From Bdellovibrionales bacterium CG12_big_fil_rev_8_21_14_0_65_38_15 (GTDB lineage: Bacteria > Bdellovibrionota > Bacteriovoracia > Bacteriovoracales > Bacteriovoracaceae): a DNA stretch of 64,000 bases. The notes below the pieces were generated by a model. It worked only from the letters and a program-made list of their open reading frames with translations. It was not told where the DNA came from and made no database searches. Position 1 is the first letter of the stretch. Each line of letters opens with the position of its first letter. A program made the translations under genes and the position numbers. This document shows positions 32,162-41,546 of this stretch, one piece after another. The stretch spans positions 1 to 64,000 of the forward strand of contig PCUW01000010.1 of the NCBI GenBank assembly GCA_002787775.1, read 5' to 3'.

Positions 32162-32863
32162 GTGTCCTTAGCCACGGTCTTACTTGTTGATGACGATCCA
32201 GAGATTCATGCATTATTGAAGGCGATACTTTTAACTCAGTATGCTCTTTTTAGTGTCGAGACTTTAAAAGGTGCAAGAGATTTTTTAGAGCGTAGTACTC
32301 CGGACTTAATCTTACTTGATGACGAGCTACCAGATGGTCGCGGAATAGAACTCTTTGATTTTCTAAAAAATAATAGCAAGACCATTTCAACTCCAACTTT
32401 AATGCTGACTAAAAAACATGAAGTTTCTAATAAGGTTGTCGCCTTTGATCTTGGAGCAGATGACTATATTACAAAACCGTTTGAGCCTTTAGAAGTCCTC
32501 GCTCGAATTCAACTTCGATTAAAAAATAAGAACACTGAAAATGCTGGCTCCGTTAGTACTCGTCATGACGATCTAGAACTCGATATTCCAATGGGCAAAG
32601 CCTATATCCACAAAAATGATGCTAAAGAAGAAATAGATATGACTCCAATTGAGTTTAAGATTCTTTATCTTTTAGCTAATGAAAAAGGTGGAGTCCTTAC
32701 CCGTAAACAAATCCTCGAAGAAGTTTGGGGAGATCAGCAACATGTGATTGAAAGAACTGTCGATCAACACGTAAGTAAAATCAGAAAGAAACTCGAATAT
32801 TGCTCCTATACTGTTCGCTCGGCCCACGGTCGCGGATATGCCTTTGTTAAGAATCTTAAATGA
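32162..32863 (+). CDS. OmpR/PhoB-family response regulator
   Basis: 233 residues. The GTG at 32162, six bases after GGGAG, is preferred over a TTG at 32138. Receiver domain: DDD at residues 10-12, phosphoacceptor Asp53 in LILLDDELPDG, Thr83 and Lys105 (YITKPFEP). C-terminal winged helix: IEFKILYLLANEKGG, then QILEEVWG, VDQHVSKIRKKLE and a hairpin RSAHGRGYAFV. A phosphorylation-controlled DNA-binding regulator. It overlaps the following HD-GYP-like gene by four bases (ATGA), and the divergent HPt protein may deliver its phosphate. Confidence 0.93.
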   Translation: MSLATVLLVDDDPEIHALLKAILLTQYALFSVETLKGARDFLERSTPDLILLDDELPDGRGIELFDFLKNNSKTISTPTLMLTKKHEVSNKVVAFDLGADDYITKPFEPLEVLARIQLRLKNKNTENAGSVSTRHDDLELDIPMGKAYIHKNDAKEEIDMTPIEFKILYLLANEKGGVLTRKQILEEVWGDQQHVIERTVDQHVSKIRKKLEYCSYTVRSAHGRGYAFVKNLK

Positions 32864-34209
32864 CTAGAAAAGCACTTTTTTTAACTGACAATAATATTCT
32901 TGGTGATGTGTACAAAGCTAATCTCTTAGCCTTTGTTGACGTTGAAACAGAACTTGTTTCAACAATGGATGTCTTTTTAAAAAAGTTTTCAAAAGATATC
33001 GACTTGGTCATCAGTCTCTCTTTAATTGGAGAAGATGATGTCGCCAAGAGCATTCATCAACACATTCAATCTGGTGAGCATAAGCCATCATTGATTGTTG
33101 TTGGCCAAAAAAGTGAAGTTTCTGGTCACCAAAGCCTAACAACACTTCCTGGAAATTTAGATACAAAAAACCTCATTAAATCGGTTGCTGGTCTTTTTAA
33201 CATAACAGCAAAAGATATGATGAAGGTTGAAGTGAAGGATTATTTTCCTATTCCGATAAAGCTCTTTAGCTATCTGGAAACAGCTCCATGTGACGTGTTT
33301 ATTCAAGTCAGTAAGCCTGGAAAATCTCTAGAGTACGCTAAAGTTTGGGACTCCAGTGCCATCCGCAGACATGTGATTACTGAGTATATTGAACGTGGTA
33401 TTCAAATTCTTTTTGTTCCGTCAGATATGCGCTTGAAGGTGATCAACTTGGTTAGTTCTCATGTGATCGCAGAGCTTGATAATCCTAACTTATCAAAAGA
33501 GCAAAAACTAGACGTCCTTGAGCAAGGTTTTGAAGTCGTTGCGACTAAACTGACTAGTGATCCAAAGGTGAATGCTGAAGTCGTTTCTATTTCAAAAAAA
33601 TGTATCGAAAATGTAACTGAAGTCATACAGCAATTCCCTCAGTTAAAATCATTACTTATTGGTCTGGCTGCTAATAAATCACGCTATCTTTATTTTCACT
33701 CTATTCTTGCAACCTATATTTGCAACCATGTTGTTAAGCATATTTCATGGGGAGGGGAAGGGCACGCGGATAAGATTTCTTTTGTGCTTTACTTTCACGA
33801 CATTTTTTTAGTGCCCATTTATAATAAGTATCCGGAATTTCAATTTGAAGAAGAACTTGTTTTCAATAATCTTCTCAGCGATAAAGAAAAAGAAGTTGTT
33901 ATCAATCACGCACGTATGGCGGGAGAGTTAGTTAAAACTTTTCCTCGTGTCCCTCTAGGTGCTGATGCCATTGTGACTCAGCATCATGGTGTTACAACTG
34001 GCGCTGGCTTTACACTTGATTTTAGAGATGATGTTTCACCTCTCGCTAAAGTTATTATTGTGGCAGAAGCTTTTGTAGATGAACTGATCCAAGCCCGTGA
34101 TAGTGGTGAGGCAGCTGATAAAACTAATATTTTAGCCTTGCTTAGAACAAAGTTTCCACGTCATACCTATAAAAAAATCATTGATACGTTAGAAAATATT
34201 TCGATCTAG
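32860..34209 (+). CDS. HD-GYP-like signalling protein (degenerate receiver + HD domain)
   Basis: 449 residues. The first 120 residues resemble a receiver domain but lack the acidic pocket, so a pseudo-receiver is likely. The C-terminal 200 residues contain HD-type motifs: FHDI (residues about 305-308), NHARMAGELVKTF and QHHGVTTGAGF. This fits the HD-GYP family of c-di-GMP phosphodiesterases, but the GYP-type signature is degenerate (TTGAGF), so activity is doubtful. Coupled to the response regulator upstream. It is a paralogue of the gene facing it. Confidence 0.78.
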   Translation: MTRKALFLTDNNILGDVYKANLLAFVDVETELVSTMDVFLKKFSKDIDLVISLSLIGEDDVAKSIHQHIQSGEHKPSLIVVGQKSEVSGHQSLTTLPGNLDTKNLIKSVAGLFNITAKDMMKVEVKDYFPIPIKLFSYLETAPCDVFIQVSKPGKSLEYAKVWDSSAIRRHVITEYIERGIQILFVPSDMRLKVINLVSSHVIAELDNPNLSKEQKLDVLEQGFEVVATKLTSDPKVNAEVVSISKKCIENVTEVIQQFPQLKSLLIGLAANKSRYLYFHSILATYICNHVVKHISWGGEGHADKISFVLYFHDIFLVPIYNKYPEFQFEEELVFNNLLSDKEKEVVINHARMAGELVKTFPRVPLGADAIVTQHHGVTTGAGFTLDFRDDVSPLAKVIIVAEAFVDELIQARDSGEAADKTNILALLRTKFPRHTYKKIIDTLENISI

Positions 34210-35567
34210 AGCTTAAAAGCTTTTATCAAGTACATCATTGGGTCTTTAAAGTTACCAACGTTAAATGGGGCTTTCATTTCATTGATAATTCTAGAAACTG
34301 AACTTGCGTTAATTTTACTTGCAGAGAGTTGATTAACAAAATAATGAGCAATAATAAAGACACAACTGACTGTGGTGATTCTTGAAGAGTTTAATCCTGA
34401 AGGAAAGCCGCTACCATCTGGAAGCTCATGGTGTTGCTCAATGATAAACTCTGTATCTGAGTAGCCTGAGAAAAAATTAGCGACCTTAGCAGCTTTCGCT
34501 GGATGTTCCCTATATTTAAGCTGTTCTTCTTCAGAATACAGTTCCATATCTGGGTGGTCAAAACTTGTAAGTCTTAGCATCTCTTCTTGTTCTAAATGAG
34601 CATCGTGAACAAGAGAAGCAAGTCCTAGTTTTTTTCTTGAAAGATCAGAACTCCAGCCAAGTCCTTTACACATAGCCTCACAAAGATAAATTGTAATTAT
34701 ACTTCTTTCTGCTAAATCTCTATGGACAAAGGGAAAGTTTAAAATGAGGTCGGTTATATTTGCTTTTTCCATGAAGTTTTCATGAACGGTTGAAATGATA
34801 TTATCGGCAAGTTCGATAACTTGTTCATTCACGCCAATTTCTTTTACAAATTGTTGGAGCACAAGTGCTCCACTGATTTGGCTTTCAATCATTTTTTGAG
34901 ATGGAAGGTCTCTGCCTAGATTACTTAATACTTTTTTTATTGAACTTTCTAAAAACTTTAAATGCTCGTCTTTTTTAAGATATAAAAGTTTAATATTCCT
35001 TCGAGCAAGATCTTGAATGGCACTTTGAGAATAGTTGACATCCTTACCAATGGCCTTAATAAATTTTGTACGAGTTAATTCAATATAACAATCGAAAGGT
35101 ATTTGCTCAAAAAGATAGAGGTTTCTAATCTTGATTGGCATGAAATCATTTCTTTCGACTTCGATAAGAGCCTGCTCAAATTCTTCATTTTTGACCCAGT
35201 TCATTGATTTATCTACAGTCTCTTTAAAACGAACGATATCAAAGGGCTTTTCGAAGATATCCATGACTTCACTTTCTAAATACGCATCACCCTTAATTCT
35301 AGTTTTAAGAGTATTTTCGTCTCCAACAAAGATGATTGGTCGCTCGCCGCAGTTATCAATAATATTTTCTGCAAGCTCTAGCGGTTCTTCGTTCTTGATG
35401 GCCGCATCAATAAAAATCAATCCAAAAGGTCCTTCGTAGGAAATAAAATCAAGCGCATCAGTTCCTGAGGAAACACACATCAACTCAATTTTAGAAAAAT
35501 GGCTTTTGAAGATCTTTTGAACAAGTTCCCATTCTTCTTTGTCATTACTGATATAGAGTGATTTCAA
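34206..35567 (-). CDS. HD-GYP-like signalling protein, paralogue of the facing gene
   Basis: 453 residues from a TTG five bases after AGGAG. The receiver-like N-terminus has the Lys of EKPFDIVRF and an Asp in LIFIDAAIKN. The C-terminal HD region is better preserved than in its neighbour: SLVHDAHLEQ, EHPAKAAKVANFF and EQHHELPDGSGFPSG, which is close to H-H-E-x-x-D-G-x-G-Y-P with Phe for Tyr. A c-di-GMP phosphodiesterase is plausible. The two paralogues converge with a four-base overlap of their stop codons, so they likely arose by duplication followed by inversion. Confidence 0.8.
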   Translation of the reverse strand: MKSLYISNDKEEWELVQKIFKSHFSKIELMCVSSGTDALDFISYEGPFGLIFIDAAIKNEEPLELAENIIDNCGERPIIFVGDENTLKTRIKGDAYLESEVMDIFEKPFDIVRFKETVDKSMNWVKNEEFEQALIEVERNDFMPIKIRNLYLFEQIPFDCYIELTRTKFIKAIGKDVNYSQSAIQDLARRNIKLLYLKKDEHLKFLESSIKKVLSNLGRDLPSQKMIESQISGALVLQQFVKEIGVNEQVIELADNIISTVHENFMEKANITDLILNFPFVHRDLAERSIITIYLCEAMCKGLGWSSDLSRKKLGLASLVHDAHLEQEEMLRLTSFDHPDMELYSEEEQLKYREHPAKAAKVANFFSGYSDTEFIIEQHHELPDGSGFPSGLNSSRITTVSCVFIIAHYFVNQLSASKINASSVSRIINEMKAPFNVGNFKDPMMYLIKAFKL

Positions 35568-35657
35568 AAATTCTCCTAACTAATACTTAAGACTTCAATA
35601 GTATAAACCATGATGAAAAGCATGCTCAAATACTTCGAGTTAGGCAGATTGTTTTGT

Positions 35658-36170
35658 TTAGGCGCTGCTAGAGCGTGGTAGCCAGTCTCTCCATTCTTTC
35701 GGGTCATCCCTTCGTATTTTAAGGCATAACTGAGGAGACCATGATGGTTGTTTAGGAGTCTTGAGTAATCTCATGCCAACTTGTTCAGGCGATTTATTAG
35801 CTTTCTTCAGATTACATGGATGGCAGCAAGCGACGACATTCTCCCAAGATGTTTTACCACCTTTGCTCTGTGGAACAACATGATCAAAGGTTAACTTAAG
35901 AAGTGGGAATTTTTCATAGCAGTATTGGCACTGAAAATTATCTCTTAAGAATAAATTAAATCTTGTAAACTTCACGTGTTGATTATTTTTATGACGAGCG
36001 AAAAGTTTAATAATCTTTGGAAGATTATAACTTTGAGTGACTGTTCTAACTTTTTGATCATTGTATTCTTCAACGATCTCTGCACGATTCGTAAGGATGA
36101 GAATCATCGCTTTTTGCCAGCTTACTATTCGAACCGGAAAATACGTATTATCAAGCAGCAGTGCCCTCAT
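35658..36170 (-). CDS. HNH endonuclease family protein
   Basis: 170 residues. The HNH/ββα-metal motif is clear: zinc-type pair FQCQYC (Cys81, Cys84), LTFDHVVPQSKGGKTSWEN (Asp96-His97 and Asn111), then CCHPCN (Cys116/Cys119) and a Lys-rich end. The N-terminal 70 residues (MRALLLDNTYFPVRIVSW) are conserved in a widespread chromosomal HNH family of unknown role. AAAGGAG precedes the ATG. Whether it cuts DNA specifically is not known; such proteins are often housekeeping-type rather than mobile. Confidence 0.88.
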   Translation of the reverse strand: MRALLLDNTYFPVRIVSWQKAMILILTNRAEIVEEYNDQKVRTVTQSYNLPKIIKLFARHKNNQHVKFTRFNLFLRDNFQCQYCYEKFPLLKLTFDHVVPQSKGGKTSWENVVACCHPCNLKKANKSPEQVGMRLLKTPKQPSWSPQLCLKIRRDDPKEWRDWLPRSSSA

Positions 36171-36290
36171 GAGCTTACTCCTTTCTTATCAGTACCACCT
36201 TCCCTGGAGTACTCTCTTTAATAATATCACATTGAGTGAAAGCAGAATCATTTCTTCTGCTTAATAGGCAAAGCTTGATTGATATAGTTG

Positions 36291-36947
36291 CTAACTCTTT
36301 GAATTTAAATATGCTTGAAGAACGTCGATAGGCAGTCTTTCAGGCTTATAGGTCGCATGAAAGGGCGGAAAAAGGGGAGTTTTTAACTCAAGATATTGAA
36401 CATTCTGTCTTTTTGCCCAATCTAGGGTTTGCTTTGTATTTAAGATTTCGTCGTATCGATGCATGAGCAAAAGTGTTTCTTTGGCAGAAACTGACTTTGG
36501 TACAACTAATTGATTGAAAACCTCACGATATAAATCTGACTGAATCCAAGAGGCACAACGATCTGATTTAGAGTTAAAACTTGGAACATAAAAATTAAAT
36601 TTAATTGTATTAAGAAATTTTTTAGTCAAAGTACTATAACGTGGAAAAAATGCTGGAGAAATTAAGATAAGCTTATTGATTTTAATATTAGTTTCATTAA
36701 GCGCATTTAAAATAAGTGGCGCAGAAATAGAATAGGCCAAAACGTCAGTTTCAATATTAAAGCTCTTAACCCATTGGATCGTTTCATTTTGCCATCTATC
36801 CCATTGCCCAATCCCCGATAGATTTAAACTTTTATTAGCATGATCACTTAATGAGTGAATGACAGCAGATCTATTTAGAGCTTTTGAAAGATCGTCAAGT
36901 TTTGACGGCTTTAGGTTTAAGCCATGTGATAGATGCAATTGCTTCAT
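36291..36947 (-). CDS. Alpha/beta-hydrolase-like protein
   Basis: About 218 residues from an ATG that overlaps the stop of the upstream exported-protein gene (ATGA), giving translational coupling. Nucleophile elbow-like LAYSISAPLI around residues 85-95 (S in S-x-S-A), an acidic residue in LLMHRYDEIL and a C-terminal His in FPPFHATYKP would form the triad. This arrangement suits a lysophospholipase/esterase-like alpha/beta hydrolase, but the usual G-x-S-x-G is not present, so activity is uncertain. No signal peptide. Confidence 0.55.
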   Translation of the reverse strand: MKQLHLSHGLNLKPSKLDDLSKALNRSAVIHSLSDHANKSLNLSGIGQWDRWQNETIQWVKSFNIETDVLAYSISAPLILNALNETNIKINKLILISPAFFPRYSTLTKKFLNTIKFNFYVPSFNSKSDRCASWIQSDLYREVFNQLVVPKSVSAKETLLLMHRYDEILNTKQTLDWAKRQNVQYLELKTPLFPPFHATYKPERLPIDVLQAYLNSKS

Positions 36948-39310
36948 TGTTTTACTGGATCGAGTGATAATTCTGAAATAACACCCCATAAATTTCCATC
37001 ATTCGAGGCGCTTAGGCGAAGGGCAACTGGAAAATCTTGATTAAGAGACTCATAAAGAGCTTTATTAAAGGGATCACTATCATCTTTTTGAATGATAAAA
37101 CTAAATTCTCCAGGCTCAATTGAAGCATCAAGATAGGGTTTTATGCGTTTGAATAATGTCGTTCTTCTTCCAAAGCTATGTCTTTTCTCAATATGCCAAT
37201 GCAAGTACTTTGCTTGTTTTTCAAGCTTAAAGCTAATCAATAAACTTTGATCCTCTTGTCTTGAGATTGAAGCCTCTGCAAGGTTCATGTCTGGATCAAA
37301 ATCTTGTGATGGTGCTGGAATATCAAAGTCGATTGTTCTTCTTATAATACGAGTTAAATCATCGCCTGGAAATTCTCCAACCGACTGCCTTATACGGCCA
37401 AAAGATTCAGGGGCGGATAGATCAACTAGAGTCGGAACGCTATCGAGTGAGTTTGTTGACATGACAACAAGGCGAGTGACTTCACGATTATAATGACGTT
37501 GTTTAAACAAGCGTCCAAGTCTTTTTGCTAAGCGCTGAGCATTTTTGTTGGTGAGATTTTTAGCCGCAAGCTTCCAATGTCTTCTTGTCCTTAAAGCAGA
37601 CCATAGTTTTCCACCAGACTTAATATGCATATCGGCTAAGACAAGAGGTGCGTTTCCTATTGTTAGAATCAATCTTTCAACCGTCCACCAGAATCGATCT
37701 GACTTCATACTCCATTGACCTAATGGCACCGAGTAAGCTGATTCTAATAGAGGCCAATAATCGCTTTTAGGAACTTTTAAAAAGTGATCTAGGCTCTGCC
37801 CTGGTAAGTCGATCTTTACGAGTGCGTTGACAGGACCGTACCAAGCAGTGGAATTCGATTTGGCGCTACAGCGTCTACAAGGAACTCGAGCTGGAAAAGT
37901 TGGAAGTTTTAGATCAATACCTGAAAGTTCTTCTACCTCAGAAACAACTGAGTTAAGCTCCTTGCCACTCATATCGCTATCTTTTGAGTTCATACTGATT
38001 TCAAGAACATTATTTTTAGAAATCCAACTTCCATCTTCATCTAATGATGCTGCAATCTCGTAGCGTTTTTCTTCTCTCGCTCCCCAAAGACTGTCAAAGC
38101 CACGAACATTTACATTTTTTGATTGGTAGATTGTATGTTTAGAATCAGGGGTCGTAATTTCAGCTTGAGTTAAAGTCCAAGACTCAACACTTTGTTTTTG
38201 AAAAATTAAACTTAACTTCATTTTAGAATTTTGTAAGCGACGTTGAGTACGTGAGTCTCTACTAATAATATATTCAACACCACTTTCTTTTATTTTAGAA
38301 AGTTTATGAGACTCTTCTAAGCGCCCTTGAGTAGCTAGGTAGTATGCTCGCTTAGATTCTTCTTTGGTCAGATCGTAATCATAAACAACATCAAATCCAC
38401 GAGCACTCTCATAGCTTGTCTGAAAACTAAAGGGTATAACTGATTCTTGTATATCTAGAACAGTATTGCCAAAGACCATAAAGCCTTCAAATAAAGTATA
38501 TTCCATTCTTGATTGGCCAATCCCGACGGAGAGTCCATGTTTTCTCTCCCTCGCTATTTTTAATCTCATTTTAGTTGAATTTAATTTCAATGCTGACACT
38601 TTAAATGTTCCGGCTAAGTAAGTTGTAAATCCGGAGTTGATCTCAATGAAGTCTGCACCAAGAATTCCAAGATTGCCCCAACCGAATGATCCATCAAGCC
38701 TAAGTGTACCGCCCAATTGCCAAGAGCTAATTTCACCTTCTTGCATTTTCTCGATGCTTTTATCGGTTAGAGGTAATCTAAGTGGTATCGCTAAAGCATT
38801 CCACCATTTACCATAACGTGCGCGTCTTAAATTTTTGATCCTATTTTCTAAGTCTTGCTCAGGTAATTCTAAAGATTGAAAGTCTTTGCTTTTGACTTGG
38901 CGAATATTCAGCCCTTGAAAATACATTTCAATTCCAGCACCAATACTTAAGGTTGCTCCAGGAAAAGGAATATCTTGATCACTCCATAGATTAATTTTAA
39001 GAGGTAATTTAAAAGTATCAGCAACAGTATAGCTCTCAAAAAGATCTCTATTATCAAACACCTGTCTTCGAATTTTTGGGGCAATTTCAACAGAGTTAGT
39101 TGAAACTGAAAAAAGTTCAAAATTAGCTAACTCATCAAAAAGAGAAATTGATAATCGAGTCGTTTGATCGACCCAATCATCTGACAAATCTTGTGAAATA
39201 CGGCTAAAGAGATTGCTTGGCCAACTTATAGGCGTAGGAGATTGTCCTTGAGCATAAAGACTTGGGCACAGGCCCAAAAGAAATAATATTAAAAATAAAT
39301 ATCTATTCAC
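36944..39310 (-). CDS. Large exported protein of unknown function
   Basis: 788 residues. Signal peptide FLILFLLGLCPSLYAQG, then a beta-rich chain with several predicted strand-turn blocks (LRLDGSFGWGNLGILGADFIEIN, then YLAGTFKVSALKLN). A CRRC pair near residue 495 (ARVPCRRCS). Alternating hydrophobicity and many aromatics suggest envelope location, perhaps outer-membrane associated. No family recognised. It is coupled to the hydrolase-like gene downstream and divergent from a second operon of exported unknowns. This block (36.3-42.1 kb) looks like a dedicated envelope cluster. Confidence 0.6.
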   Translation of the reverse strand: MNRYLFLILFLLGLCPSLYAQGQSPTPISWPSNLFSRISQDLSDDWVDQTTRLSISLFDELANFELFSVSTNSVEIAPKIRRQVFDNRDLFESYTVADTFKLPLKINLWSDQDIPFPGATLSIGAGIEMYFQGLNIRQVKSKDFQSLELPEQDLENRIKNLRRARYGKWWNALAIPLRLPLTDKSIEKMQEGEISSWQLGGTLRLDGSFGWGNLGILGADFIEINSGFTTYLAGTFKVSALKLNSTKMRLKIARERKHGLSVGIGQSRMEYTLFEGFMVFGNTVLDIQESVIPFSFQTSYESARGFDVVYDYDLTKEESKRAYYLATQGRLEESHKLSKIKESGVEYIISRDSRTQRRLQNSKMKLSLIFQKQSVESWTLTQAEITTPDSKHTIYQSKNVNVRGFDSLWGAREEKRYEIAASLDEDGSWISKNNVLEISMNSKDSDMSGKELNSVVSEVEELSGIDLKLPTFPARVPCRRCSAKSNSTAWYGPVNALVKIDLPGQSLDHFLKVPKSDYWPLLESAYSVPLGQWSMKSDRFWWTVERLILTIGNAPLVLADMHIKSGGKLWSALRTRRHWKLAAKNLTNKNAQRLAKRLGRLFKQRHYNREVTRLVVMSTNSLDSVPTLVDLSAPESFGRIRQSVGEFPGDDLTRIIRRTIDFDIPAPSQDFDPDMNLAEASISRQEDQSLLISFKLEKQAKYLHWHIEKRHSFGRRTTLFKRIKPYLDASIEPGEFSFIIQKDDSDPFNKALYESLNQDFPVALRLSASNDGNLWGVISELSLDPVKQ

Positions 39311-39417
39311 ATAGTGTTTTTAGCCTGATTTCAAAAGGTTGGCTACGTTAGTGAAACACTTATAGGGTTTTAAAATCTTTAGAAGATGCCGATAAGTTGG
39401 TTAGAGAGAGGTTAAGC

Positions 39418-40308
39418 TTGCGTCTTTTATTTTCAATAACTTGGCTAGTTTGTTGTGGAGTACTATTTACTCTACCTAGCTTATTTGATGATTCAGGTCG
39501 AAATCCATCGGGCACATTTCCTTTAGATGGAACCAATAATAATGCCATTCGCTATCAATATCTGGTTTACCCTAAAATTCATCACACTGAGTATGAGCAA
39601 GTACGCCGTGAGCTTCCTGTGATAGCGAAGTCGATTGAAAAATATGCGGTCAATGAAACTGAACTAGTAAAGCTTAAAGATTCACTAATAGATTTTGGAA
39701 ATCCTATTGAGTACACTGTTCTTCCTCCTCGAGCTAATCCTTGCTCCGAAATAGTGTCTCGCTATGAGGCTCATGCTGCTGCTCTTAAAAGAGCGTTACG
39801 TCCGTACTGGAGTGGAAATGGCTCTACAATTTGTAACGAAATCATTGTTACTGTGGTTGATAGTGATAGCGATCAGCATCTAGATTTTAAAGCAGTAAAA
39901 AGAGAAACGGGTAGAGTTCTAATTTTGAATGATAATGGTGGTGCTCTTGCTCAAATTATTCTTTGGCGTGATGATAAAACAAAACTAAAAAGTGCCTTCG
40001 TTCAACCACTAGATCCAATTATTGATATTGGTTCTGGTTTTTCAATTATGCCTCTAGATTGGCCAAGACTTATTGCCCATCGGCAAGATATTAAGAGTGT
40101 CGAAGAGTTTAGAATTCCATCTGACTCTTTTGTTAGAAACAATTTAAAATCCAAAGGTCAACTTCATACCCGTTGTAACTCTCAACAACTTTCTCTGAAG
40201 TTTAGAGATTCGTGGGGAAGAACAGCTTCAGCGCAGTGGTGTTATGGCGATAGTTTTCCAAAAACACTAGAAAATGAGCACTATTTTGCTTTTAGGGTGG
40301 AGGAGTGA
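39418..40308 (+). CDS. Exported or membrane-anchored protein of unknown function
   Basis: About 296 residues from a TTG six bases after GAGAGG (a TTG at 39397 is possible). N-terminal hydrophobic segment LLFSITWLVCCGVLFTLPSL, which may be an anchor or signal. The rest is soluble with no enzyme motif found; notable segments are RYEAHAAALKRALRPYW and LQLHTRC-like Cys-containing strands near the end. It shares its stop with the next start (TGATG), so the two are one operon. Family unknown. Confidence 0.6.
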   Translation: MRLLFSITWLVCCGVLFTLPSLFDDSGRNPSGTFPLDGTNNNAIRYQYLVYPKIHHTEYEQVRRELPVIAKSIEKYAVNETELVKLKDSLIDFGNPIEYTVLPPRANPCSEIVSRYEAHAAALKRALRPYWSGNGSTICNEIIVTVVDSDSDQHLDFKAVKRETGRVLILNDNGGALAQIILWRDDKTKLKSAFVQPLDPIIDIGSGFSIMPLDWPRLIAHRQDIKSVEEFRIPSDSFVRNNLKSKGQLHTRCNSQQLSLKFRDSWGRTASAQWCYGDSFPKTLENEHYFAFRVEE

Positions 40309-41546
40309 TGCTTAAATACTCAATCACCATTTTATTAGTGGTCTTCAGTTTTAGCTCCAAAGCCCAATCTTGGTTGGATGTATTTAATCGTTACCGTGTC
40401 GCGCAGGCAGCGGACTGGTTAGCTCCAACTAAAATTCCAAGAAGTGATCTTCGCCCTTTTGTGACCTTGGCCCGTCGTCAACAGGCTTGTTCTGATTGCC
40501 GAGTCGACACTCTTGGAGATGCAGGTCGTTTTGCTTTAGCCATGCAAGGACAAGGAACAAGAAAGTCGATTGAGGGAATTAAAAACAACAAGGGTGAAAC
40601 TTTACTCACTGCTAGAGATATGGATTTTTTAAGAGCTCATGCTTGGGATGGTGCGGGTAAAGTTTTTATAGGTTCCACGCTAACTTCACCAATTGTTCAG
40701 CCGCAATCTCTTGTTATGGCTTTAGTTTCTCAAATTGGAGTTAGAGGGCACCCTCTCGTTGTGGGTTTTAAAGGAGATGAATCTGACACACTTATTTGGG
40801 GCTATAGGTTGCTGCCAATCTCTCCAAGCGATGTAAAAGATGCAAGTGTTCGAGATGGAGTTATGTACTATCCAGTCGTCTTAAGATTTAATATCTACAT
40901 TTATGAGCCTGTGGATGATCCTAGCTTTTCTCTTTATGATTTTAATGCAGGAAGAGATAATACATATGCACAAAAAACGCGCGTAGGACAAAATACTAGT
41001 GCCATAACTATAAAGGCGGAGTTTACTTTTGATCAGCCTGTCCACGTTTCACAAAATGGATATCAGGCTCAGGGAAATGGAAGACTTGTCGATTCAGGAC
41101 GATGGGTTGATGATAATAAAATCGATCATCTTTGGGTCGCTTCTCCATATGGATCTACATCCTCAGAGCATCCAGCTCTTAGTCCTAAAGCTCTCAATTT
41201 GATTGAAGAAGGAAAGTGGAATTCCCCTGACTTAACCAAACGCTTAACGACAATGGTAAAATTAAAGAATTCTCATATCGTCTTTCCGTGGCTTGATTCG
41301 ATTGATTTTAAAAACTATCCAGAGTCAAAAGATGGAATCAAAAAACTTATTTCTAAAAAAATAGAACATGCTTTTTATCGAAAGAAAATTCCTATTAAAG
41401 TTTGGAGCGAATCAATTTATATTCCAGATAACAATGAAGATCCAATGATTTTGCGTATGACTTTTTACGGTAACTATGATCAGGCGAAAGTGATAACTCT
41501 ATTGGAAGCAATGAATTTCAAAATACATTTCAATGAAGCTTATTGA
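40308..41546 (+). CDS. Exported protein of unknown function with an N-terminal Cys pair
   Basis: About 412 residues from the ATG at 40308, after GGAGG. Signal peptide KYSITILLVVFSFSSKA, then NRYRVAQAADWLAPT and a QQACSDCRVDTLGDAG segment with a C-x-x-C pair that may form a disulfide or bind metal. No known domain recognised. The gene overlaps the upstream one by one base and converges with the next by seven bases. Together with the divergent operon it forms the exported-unknown cluster. Confidence 0.6.
   Translation: MLKYSITILLVVFSFSSKAQSWLDVFNRYRVAQAADWLAPTKIPRSDLRPFVTLARRQQACSDCRVDTLGDAGRFALAMQGQGTRKSIEGIKNNKGETLLTARDMDFLRAHAWDGAGKVFIGSTLTSPIVQPQSLVMALVSQIGVRGHPLVVGFKGDESDTLIWGYRLLPISPSDVKDASVRDGVMYYPVVLRFNIYIYEPVDDPSFSLYDFNAGRDNTYAQKTRVGQNTSAITIKAEFTFDQPVHVSQNGYQAQGNGRLVDSGRWVDDNKIDHLWVASPYGSTSSEHPALSPKALNLIEEGKWNSPDLTKRLTTMVKLKNSHIVFPWLDSIDFKNYPESKDGIKKLISKKIEHAFYRKKIPIKVWSESIYIPDNNEDPMILRMTFYGNYDQAKVITLLEAMNFKIHFNEAY

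Noticed and set aside
36240-36264. AAGCAGAA/TTCTGCTT hairpin before the HNH gene as terminator
   Set aside because: Eight base pairs with a 7-base loop and no T run; too weak to call a terminator.
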